NCBI GenBank assembly: GCA_903834635.1
Contig: CAILJO010000067.1
Span: forward strand, 1-64,000
Length of the DNA: 64,000 nt
From: an uncultured Micrococcales bacterium
GTDB lineage: Bacteria; Actinomycetota; Actinomycetes; Actinomycetales; Microbacteriaceae
Direction of reading: 5' to 3'
The notes below the pieces were generated by a model that ran no database searches, was not told the origin of the DNA, and saw only the letters and a list, made by a program, of their open reading frames with translations. Shown piece after piece: positions 56,781-64,000 of this stretch (the stretch's first letter is position 1; each line of letters opens with the position of its first letter). Position numbers and translations under genes: made by a program.

Positions 56781-57869
56781 GTGAAATCAGAGTTTGAACC
56801 GCGTCAAGGTCGCAAGTGGCGAAAGCGCCTTGGGGTTGCGCTTTTGGGTTTCTCATTTCTTGCCATAGTGGCGGCTTTTCTAACCCCAGCCCCTTATGTA
56901 ATTGAGAGCCCTGGTCCGGTCTTTAACGTGCTCGGCACTCTAGACAGCCACCAAATCATCACCGTGACTGGCGCTAAAACTTATGCCTCCACGGGTCAGC
57001 TCGATGCCCTCACAGTAAATGAACGTGGAACACCAAACCAACTTCCAAGTTGGGGTGAAGTCGCGGCGGCTTATCTGAATCCTGACGAAGTTCTTATTCC
57101 GATTGAACAGATGTTTGGCCCGAACACCACGACAGACCAGGTCAACAAAATGGTCACCAAGATGATGCTCGACTCGCAACGCGATGCTGTCGCTGTTGGC
57201 TTAAAAAAGTCAGGCGTCAGTTATGAGTCTTGGATTGCCGTTGATGGAATCAAAAAAGGCAGCCCAGCAGATGGCGTCTTCCTGCCTGACGACAAAATTA
57301 TTTCGGTCAATGGAGCGTTTCCCAAGTCTCTTGAGGATATGACCTCGACCATCTCTAAGTTGAACGGCAAACCCGTGGCCATAGAACTTGAGCGTGCAAA
57401 AAAGCTGATGGCTGTTGAAATCACACCGGTCAAAGATGCCGCCAGCGGCAAATGGCGCGTTGGGCTGTTCATCAGTTATCGATACACCTTTCCCTTCAAT
57501 GTGAAGGTCGATCTCGGCAACGTTACGGGCCCAAGCGCGGGCATGATGTTCACGCTGGGTATCATCGAAAAACTTGGCCCAAAAAGCCTCACCGGCGGGC
57601 AACATATCGCAGGAACGGGCACCATCGATGCCGCCGGAAATGTTGGACCAATCGGCGGCATTCAGTTGAAAATGAAGGGCGCCTCGAGGGCCGGCGCGAA
57701 GTTCTTTTTAGCCCCTCGCGATAACTGCGACGAGATCGTGGGCCACATTCCGGCTGGCATGCAAGTTGTTACCGTTCAAAACATCGACGATGCCTTGCAG
57801 GCGTTGGCCCCGCTTGAACAAGGCAAGAGTTTGCCGACTGCTTCGCCACTCGGTTGCCCTTCGCCTTAG
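56781..57869 (+). CDS. PDZ-domain Lon-like serine protease (S16-type)
   Basis: VTGPSAGMMFTLGIIEKLGPKSLTGGQHIAGTGTIDAAGNVGPIGGIQLKM gives Ser/Lys dyad; N-terminal TM; PDZ GSPADGVFLPDDKIISVNG; GTG 56781 after AAGGAG. Confidence 0.9.
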   Translation: MKSEFEPRQGRKWRKRLGVALLGFSFLAIVAAFLTPAPYVIESPGPVFNVLGTLDSHQIITVTGAKTYASTGQLDALTVNERGTPNQLPSWGEVAAAYLNPDEVLIPIEQMFGPNTTTDQVNKMVTKMMLDSQRDAVAVGLKKSGVSYESWIAVDGIKKGSPADGVFLPDDKIISVNGAFPKSLEDMTSTISKLNGKPVAIELERAKKLMAVEITPVKDAASGKWRVGLFISYRYTFPFNVKVDLGNVTGPSAGMMFTLGIIEKLGPKSLTGGQHIAGTGTIDAAGNVGPIGGIQLKMKGASRAGAKFFLAPRDNCDEIVGHIPAGMQVVTVQNIDDALQALAPLEQGKSLPTASPLGCPSP

Positions 57870-57937
57870 CAGACACTGCATCCGAGCCAAAAAATCGCTT
57901 CAACCGCTAGTTTTATAGAAGAACCTTTGGGAGAAAA

Positions 57938-60799
57938 ATGACATCACCTAGAACCGCAAACCGCAAAAAGAAGCCTTTTAGCCCGGCAAGAATCGCCACG
58001 CTGATTGTCGTGCTCATCGGCGCGGCACTGCTTGCAAGTGCAGGTTTCTACACCGACGTTCTCTGGTACACGCAACTGGGTTATTCGAGCGTGTTCTTCA
58101 CCCAGATTTGGGCAAAACTGGTGATGTTTGCCATCGGTGCGCTGACCATGGGCGGTTTGGTGGGGATCTCAACCTGGCTTGCCAATCGAACTCGTCCGAT
58201 TTACGCCAAACCTGCCCAGCCAAACGATCCTTTGGCGCAGTTTCGCGAAGTCTTTACGCAAATGCGCAAGGCGATTTTGATCGCTGTTCCAGTGGTCATC
58301 GGTATCTTTGCGGGTCTCACCGCGGTGTCTCACTGGGATGAAGCACTGCTTTACCTCAACGCAACTCCCTCAGGGCAGAAGGACGCACAGTTCGGCCTCG
58401 ATGTCTCGTTCTATCTCTTCAGCCTTCCGTTCTTGCACGCCGCAGTTGGCTTCTTGGCCACCGCAATGTTCATCTCAGCTATCTCGGCCGCGGTGATTCA
58501 CCTGGCAAACGGCGGCTTGCGTTTCAATGGTCGCAACGGAACCGCATCCAAGGCGGCTCGAATCCAGATTTCGGTGACAGCCGCGATCTTCATGCTTTTC
58601 GAAGCTGCAAGTCTTTGGCTAGACCAGTACAAGACAATGACCTCGCCGTCTGGGCTCTACACCGGTGCGACCTACGCCGATGTCAACGCTCTAATTCCAG
58701 GTCTCGAAATCATGGCCGCGATCGCGATTTTGGTCGCACTTCTTTTTGCTTTCACCGCGGCAGTTGGTCGTTGGCGCTTACCCTTGATGGCAACCGGACT
58801 CATGGTCGTTTCCTCTTTGATTCTTAGCGGCCTTTACCCATGGGTAGTCCAGCAGTTTCAAGTGGTTCCAAACGAGCGCACCCTCGAGTCGGAGTTCATT
58901 AAGCGAAACATCAACGCGACTCTGAAGGCCTACGGTCTTGAAAACATCCAAACTATTAACTACGACGCCAAGACCACAGCTACGAGCGGTGCTCTTCGCC
59001 AAGATGCCGAGACAACTGCGAACATTCGTATCATCGATCCATACGTGGTGTCGGCTTCGTTCCGTCAGCTCGAGCAGTTCAAGCAGTATTACGGCTTCAA
59101 TAGCCACTTGGATGTCGACCGCTACACGGTCAACGGCAAAGTTCAAGACACCGTCTTGGCTGCGCGCGAGCTAAACCAATCTGGTCTCGGTGACTCGCAA
59201 TCTTGGTACAACAACACGATTGTTTACACCCACGGCTATGGTCTGGTTGCCGCCTACGGAAACCAACGTTCAAGCGATGGCCAGCCTGTGTTTTTGCAGT
59301 CGGGTATCCCTTCGACTGGCGCATTGGGCAAGTTTCAACCGCGAATCTACTTCGGCGAGACCTCGCCGGAATACTCGATAGTCGGCGCACCTAAGAGTGT
59401 TGCACCGAAGGAGCTCGATTATCCGGGCGGTGCCAAGGGCGCTGAACAGACCTACACAACCTTTAATGGCAACGGTGGGCCAAAGCTAGATAGCTTCTTG
59501 ACACGCTTGGCTTATGCCTTGAAGTTCAAGAGCGAGCAGATTCTGTTGTCTGACGCAATCAGCAACTCATCTCAGATTCTCTATGACCGCAGCCCAATTC
59601 AACGAGTTCAGGCGGCAGCTCCTTATTTGACTCTCGATGCAGACACCTACCCGGCTGTAGTTGACGGGCACCTGGTTTGGATCGTCGATGGCTTCACCAC
59701 CTCGAACCAATATCCTTATTCTCGAGCCGAATCATTCGATAACGCCATCGTCGATTCATCGGGTGAGACCACCACCGGCAACGGTTCAATCAACTACATT
59801 CGAAACTCGGTCAAGGCGACGGTAGATGCCTACGACGGCAGCGTCAAACTTTATGCCTGGGATTCCAAGGATCCTGTTCTCAAGACTTGGCAGAAGATTT
59901 TTCCAAACACGGTCTTGCCAGTTTCAAAAATGTCTGGTGCTCTGATGAGTCACGTTCGCTATCCTGCCGACTTGTTCAAGGTTCAGCGTGCGATTCTGGG
60001 TCAGTATCACGTGACCGAGGCGGGTGCGTTTTACTCTCAGCAAGACGCTTGGATGACACCGAATGATCCGGTCGATTCGAGCAACGCTCTGCAGCCCCCT
60101 TATTACCTCACTATGAAGACACCTGGAGCTACCGGGTCGGCCTTCTCGCTTTATACGACGTTTATCCCGAGATCAACTGGAGCATCAAGCCGAAACGTGC
60201 TGACTGGTTATTTGGTTGTGAACTCCGATGCCGGCTCGGCGACTGGCCAGGTTTCGAGCGACTACGGAAAGATGAAGTTGCTTAGCTTGCCTCGAACGAC
60301 GATCGTGCCCGGTCCTGGCCAGGTGCAGAACTCGTTCTCGGTCGATCCAGATGTCTCTAGATTGCTCAACCTGCTTCGTCAGGGTTCAACCGTTGTAATC
60401 AACGGAAACTTGCTGACCCTGCCAGTAGGTGGCGGTTTGCTTTATGTGCAGCCGGTCTACATTCAGTCGACGGGTGAAACCTCTTATCCACTCCTCAAGA
60501 AAGTCCTAGTTGCTTTTGGTGACAAGATCGCCTTCGAAGACACCTTGGATGGCGCTTTGAACTCGCTGTTCGGCGGCAATGCCGGAGCGGGCACTGGAGG
60601 TTCAACCGGAACTGGTACAGGCACGGGAACAGGAACTGGCACCGGCGGCAATCAGGCGTTGGCCTCGGCTCTCGCCGACGCTCAACAGGCTCTTGCTGAC
60701 AAGGCGGCGGCATTGAAGATTGGTGACTGGACATCTTATGGTCGAGCCGATAAGGCGCTTCAAGAAGCCATTACAGCTGCCATAAATGCCAGCAAGTAG
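57938..60799 (+). CDS. UPF0182 family membrane protein
   Basis: Seven N-terminal TM segments, GFYTDVLWYTQLGYSSVFFTQIWAKLVMF, NDPVDSSNALQPPYYLTMKTPG. Confidence 0.93.
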   Translation: MTSPRTANRKKKPFSPARIATLIVVLIGAALLASAGFYTDVLWYTQLGYSSVFFTQIWAKLVMFAIGALTMGGLVGISTWLANRTRPIYAKPAQPNDPLAQFREVFTQMRKAILIAVPVVIGIFAGLTAVSHWDEALLYLNATPSGQKDAQFGLDVSFYLFSLPFLHAAVGFLATAMFISAISAAVIHLANGGLRFNGRNGTASKAARIQISVTAAIFMLFEAASLWLDQYKTMTSPSGLYTGATYADVNALIPGLEIMAAIAILVALLFAFTAAVGRWRLPLMATGLMVVSSLILSGLYPWVVQQFQVVPNERTLESEFIKRNINATLKAYGLENIQTINYDAKTTATSGALRQDAETTANIRIIDPYVVSASFRQLEQFKQYYGFNSHLDVDRYTVNGKVQDTVLAARELNQSGLGDSQSWYNNTIVYTHGYGLVAAYGNQRSSDGQPVFLQSGIPSTGALGKFQPRIYFGETSPEYSIVGAPKSVAPKELDYPGGAKGAEQTYTTFNGNGGPKLDSFLTRLAYALKFKSEQILLSDAISNSSQILYDRSPIQRVQAAAPYLTLDADTYPAVVDGHLVWIVDGFTTSNQYPYSRAESFDNAIVDSSGETTTGNGSINYIRNSVKATVDAYDGSVKLYAWDSKDPVLKTWQKIFPNTVLPVSKMSGALMSHVRYPADLFKVQRAILGQYHVTEAGAFYSQQDAWMTPNDPVDSSNALQPPYYLTMKTPGATGSAFSLYTTFIPRSTGASSRNVLTGYLVVNSDAGSATGQVSSDYGKMKLLSLPRTTIVPGPGQVQNSFSVDPDVSRLLNLLRQGSTVVINGNLLTLPVGGGLLYVQPVYIQSTGETSYPLLKKVLVAFGDKIAFEDTLDGALNSLFGGNAGAGTGGSTGTGTGTGTGTGTGGNQALASALADAQQALADKAAALKIGDWTSYGRADKALQEAITAAINASK
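60591..60649 (+). repeat. degenerate Gly-Thr dipeptide-encoding repeat within UPF0182 gene
   Basis: Encodes GTGGSTGTGTGTGTGTGTGG with varied GGN/ACN codons. Confidence 0.85.
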
Positions 60800-60835
60800 C
60801 AGCCATCGACTTTTCGTGCTAAACTGAAGGTTCGC

Positions 60836-60909
60836 CGCGGGGTGGAGCAGTTCGGTAGCTCGCCGGGCTCATAACCCGGAGGTCGTAGGTTCAAATCCTG
60901 CCTCCGCAA
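60836..60909 (+). tRNA. initiator tRNA-Met (CAT)
   Basis: CGCGGGG...CTCCGCA with C1-A72 mismatch, GGG/CCC pairs in anticodon stem (CCGGG-CTCATAA-CCCGG), GGTTCAAATCC. Confidence 0.95.
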
Positions 60910-60916
60910 CAAGTGA

Positions 60917-60946
60917 AAAAGTCCCAGTCGAAAGACTGGGACTTTT
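60917..60946 (+). terminator. rho-independent terminator after tRNA-fMet
   Basis: AAAAGTCCCAGTC-gaaa-GACTGGGACTTTT. Confidence 0.88.
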
Positions 60947-61000
60947 CCCTTTCTGTGCATAAATCGAGTGCCATCCTTTGATGGGGTCTATGTTGCTCAC

Positions 61001-61729
61001 ATGTTCTGGCAACACCGACACTGGCTTTCGATCTCAATCATTGTCACGCTCTCGTTTTTGATTCACACCTCTAATCCGGTGGCGGCTTTCGCGACCACAC
61101 CCTGCGGAAGCGAAGCGACCGTATCCGGCCGACTCAACTTTGGCTCCAAGGTCGAAAGCAACCGAGTTCTAATTTGCGCAGATTGGCTCAAAATAAAGGC
61201 AAGCGGCTCGAGTTCAAAATCTCGTCCCACGAAGTCCATAAATAATCACCACCCCGCCAAATCACCTAAGACTAAAGCGATTCGCTATTCCCATTCGGCT
61301 TCGGCATCGCCTACTCAGCCGAGGATTTTCGCGTCGAAAACTCAAGCATCTGTGGGGGAGCGAGTAGCTCTCGGAGCGTCAACCAGAACCCATTCTCGAT
61401 ATCGCTATCTGCTCGGCATTCCTGCCGAAGTCAGATTCAAGCCAGCTGGTTTTGATTGGCGGTTTTCAGATGGTGCACGAGCAACCTCTAAATCGCTGGC
61501 CCATGCATTTGCCAGAAGCGGATCACAGCTAGTGCGTTTGCGGGTCAAGTTTGCGATTGATTTTCGTTTTGCTGGTTCAAATTTTTGGCGAAAGTTGAGC
61601 AAGCCAATTTGGATTTCGTCGTTGCCCTTTGTAATTCACGTTGGGCAATCTCCGACAACAAGCGCCGTGCCAAGGTATGTGTTTTATGACTGCATCCAGC
61701 AACCTGCAGCTATTGGATGTCTCGGCTAA
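61001..61729 (+). CDS. hypothetical secreted protein with PKD-like segment
   Basis: Signal-like FWQHRHWLSISIIVTLSFLIHTSNPVAAFA; FKPAGFDWRFSDGARATSKSLAHAFARSGSQLVRLRV resembles a PKD/Ig-like strand pattern; start could also be GTG 60968. Confidence 0.6.
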   Translation: MFWQHRHWLSISIIVTLSFLIHTSNPVAAFATTPCGSEATVSGRLNFGSKVESNRVLICADWLKIKASGSSSKSRPTKSINNHHPAKSPKTKAIRYSHSASASPTQPRIFASKTQASVGERVALGASTRTHSRYRYLLGIPAEVRFKPAGFDWRFSDGARATSKSLAHAFARSGSQLVRLRVKFAIDFRFAGSNFWRKLSKPIWISSLPFVIHVGQSPTTSAVPRYVFYDCIQQPAAIGCLG

Positions 61730-61810
61730 AACTCACAGTTTTCTCTCATAAAATGTTCAGGTTGCCGTGTAACTCTCTTCTTGCAAACAGCAACACCGAA
61801 AGGCTCGAAG

Positions 61811-63064
61811 ATGACCAACATCGAAACCAACTCAGAATCAAACCTGTCTGAACACAACCACCAATTCTTTTTTGAGTCCAAAACCCAAGACTCGGCAAAG
61901 CCAGCTGGCAAAGCGGTAAAGCCGAAGCGTCAAAAAGTTGGACTAACTGCGACAAGCGCGCTGATCGTCGGTTCCTTGGTGGGCGGTGGCATCGGCGGTG
62001 CCGCCGGTGTTGCTAGCTTCTTGGTTAGCAGTCGTCCTGCGCCAATCGTGGTTAACAACCAAAGCGACGTCTCTTGGGTAACCTCCACCGCAGCCGTCGC
62101 GTTGCCTAGCGTTGTGACCATCTCGGTCGACAGCTCTAGTGCAGCTGGCACCGGATCAGGGGTATTTCTAACCGACAGCGGTTACATCTTGACCAATACC
62201 CACGTGGTCACTCTCGATGGCGCCACGAGCAAGGCCGTTGTTCAGGTTAAGACAACCGACGGGCATATCTATGACGCCGCAATCGTTGGCACCGACCCTG
62301 CCAATGACCTAGCAGTCATCAAGATCAGTGCCCCTATCAAGTTCACGCCTATTCAGTTTGCCGATTCTTCCAAAATCAATGTCGGTGACGCAGTGGTTGC
62401 ACTTGGTGCTCCGCTCGGTCTTGAATCAAGCGTTACCTCTGGCGTAGTTTCTGCGCTGGACCGCACCATTCAAGTTGCTTCATCAGCCCCAAACCAGGGT
62501 GGCACTCTTCAGTGGTGGAACGGAACCGGGGCGGCTCCGGTCAGCATGAAGGTCATTCAAACCGACGCGTCGATCAACCCAGGAAATTCCGGAGGCGCGC
62601 TAGTGAACCAACGAGGTGAACTTGTTGGAATCAACGTGGCAATTGCGACGGCGTCATCTTCGTCAACTACCAGTGGACAGTCGGGCTCGATTGGTGTCGG
62701 TTTTGCTATCCCATCAAACGTGGCCAAACGCATCGGCAACGAACTCATGACAACTGGCAAAGCCAGCCACGGGCTCTTCGGTGCAATGGTTAGTGACAAC
62801 GGCAGTGCCAAGTCAGCAGCCGTAGGTTTTTCGACAGGCGCAAAGGTTCAAAAGCTGACAACTGGTGGTGCGGCCGAAAAGGCTGGATTACAGGTTGGCG
62901 ACGTCGTTACCCGATTTGATGGACACCTGATTGCTTCAAGCGGCGACCTAACGGCTGCGGTTAGATTCTTGCCAGCTCACTCCAAGGCAACGGTTGAGGT
63001 CACGCGTGGTGCAAAAAGCCTGACCTTTAATGTCACTCTTGGAGACTTGGCTACCCTCAAGTAG
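61811..63064 (+). CDS. HtrA/DegP-like S1C trypsin protease with PDZ domain
   Basis: TM after cytoplasmic N-terminus; catalytic triad contexts LTNTHVVT, NDLAVIKI, NPGNSGGALVNQRGELVGINVAIA; PDZ KAGLQVGDVVTRFDGHLI; ATG 61811. Confidence 0.93.
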   Translation: MTNIETNSESNLSEHNHQFFFESKTQDSAKPAGKAVKPKRQKVGLTATSALIVGSLVGGGIGGAAGVASFLVSSRPAPIVVNNQSDVSWVTSTAAVALPSVVTISVDSSSAAGTGSGVFLTDSGYILTNTHVVTLDGATSKAVVQVKTTDGHIYDAAIVGTDPANDLAVIKISAPIKFTPIQFADSSKINVGDAVVALGAPLGLESSVTSGVVSALDRTIQVASSAPNQGGTLQWWNGTGAAPVSMKVIQTDASINPGNSGGALVNQRGELVGINVAIATASSSSTTSGQSGSIGVGFAIPSNVAKRIGNELMTTGKASHGLFGAMVSDNGSAKSAAVGFSTGAKVQKLTTGGAAEKAGLQVGDVVTRFDGHLIASSGDLTAAVRFLPAHSKATVEVTRGAKSLTFNVTLGDLATLK

Positions 63065-63087
63065 CCCAAGCGTGGCAGACTGAAAGC

Positions 63088-64000
63088 ATGTCAACGACGC
63101 CATCAGTTCAGTATTCAATCACCATGCGCCTCGAGGCGCCTGCAACTCCTACAACGGTCAGCCACCTCACCTCGGCTATCGAGGCTTCGGGAGGAATTGT
63201 CACTGCACTCGATGTGAACCACTCAGACCAAGAGCGCGTGCGTGTCGACGTTACCTGCGCCACCCGAAACAGTGAGCATGCCGATGAGATCGTCTCGGCG
63301 CTTAAGAGCATCGAAGGCGTTGTCGTTGGCAAAGTATCTGACCGAACCTTCTTGGCTCACCTCGGCGGCAAACTTACCGTCGAATCTAAACTTCCGATTC
63401 GCAATCGCGATGACCTTTCGCTGATATACACGCCAGGCGTGGCACGCATCTGTGAGGCAATTGTCAAAGACCCCAGCGATGCGCGTCGGCTAACCATAAA
63501 GCGAAACACCATTGCCGTTGTCACCGATGGCTCCGCCGTGCTCGGGCTGGGCAACATCGGGCCGTTGGCCGCACTTCCGGTGATGGAGGGCAAAGCTGCA
63601 CTCTTCAAGCGTTTTGCAGACATCGATGCCTTTCCGATTTGTCTCGACACTCAAGATGTTGACGAGATTGTTCGAACGGTCAAGGCGATTGCCCCAGGTT
63701 TTGCTGGTATCAACCTCGAAGACATTTCTGCGCCGCGTTGTTTTGAGGTAGAAGAACGTCTGCGTGCCGAACTCGACATTCCCGTTTTTCACGATGACCA
63801 GCACGGAACCGCGATTGTATGTGTCGCCGCGCTAAGAAATGCTCTCAAGGTTGTTGGCAAGAGAATGGAAGACATTCACCTTGTCATGTCGGGGGCGGGT
63901 GCCGCCGGCACCGCAGTGCTCAAGCTTCTGATTGCTGCGGGTTTGAAACATGCGGTCGTTGCAGACCAGCAAGGCGTGGTCTTTGCCGGTCGTGAGGACA
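63088..64000 (+). CDS. NAD-dependent malic enzyme with N-terminal ACT domain (3' end outside window; absent from ORF track)
   Basis: MSTTPSVQYSITMRLEAPATPTTVSHLTSAIEASGG..., LIYTPGVARICEAIVKDP, VTDGSAVLGLGNIGPLAALPVMEGKAALFK, IPVFHDDQHGTAIVCVAAL. Confidence 0.95.
   Translation, partial: MSTTPSVQYSITMRLEAPATPTTVSHLTSAIEASGGIVTALDVNHSDQERVRVDVTCATRNSEHADEIVSALKSIEGVVVGKVSDRTFLAHLGGKLTVESKLPIRNRDDLSLIYTPGVARICEAIVKDPSDARRLTIKRNTIAVVTDGSAVLGLGNIGPLAALPVMEGKAALFKRFADIDAFPICLDTQDVDEIVRTVKAIAPGFAGINLEDISAPRCFEVEERLRAELDIPVFHDDQHGTAIVCVAALRNALKVVGKRMEDIHLVMSGAGAAGTAVLKLLIAAGLKHAVVADQQGVVFAGRED

Overview
The window is a compact, mid-to-high-GC chromosomal segment from an actinobacterium. The DUF3107, DUF3117 and AdnAB content and the order of the adnBA/nudC/uvrD2/thiF-like/protease/UPF0182 block suggest a streamlined Microbacteriaceae-like genome (inference). 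It is mostly housekeeping: ilvC (5' truncated), serA, leuB, ilvE, fumarylacetoacetate hydrolase family, gltX, leuC-leuD-murA, plsC-gpsA-ddl, thiL, dapD, dapE, mrp, a DEAD-box helicase, adnB-adnA, nudC, a UvrD2-like helicase, a Lon-like PDZ protease, UPF0182, an HtrA-like protease and malic enzyme (3' truncated). Three tRNA genes (Gln, Glu, initiator Met) and several rho-independent terminators are visible. I saw no phage, transposase, rRNA or CRISPR. The most unusual signal is a ~1.5 kb, visibly AT-richer insert (about 7703-9170) carrying two orphan secreted-protein genes. It is bounded by a perfect 33-bp direct repeat of the 3' end of the upstream FAH-family gene, and the right-hand copy keeps an alternative intact C-terminus and stop just before gltX. 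This looks like an integrase-less site-specific island or its remnant. A second 3'-end duplication (29 bp, 5-bp spacer) sits at the end of an O-methyltransferase gene near 32.3 kb. A short gene (DUF3117, 32038-32211) and the partial malic enzyme are missing from the supplied ORF track. All product names come from reading motifs and remembered families; no database search was run.
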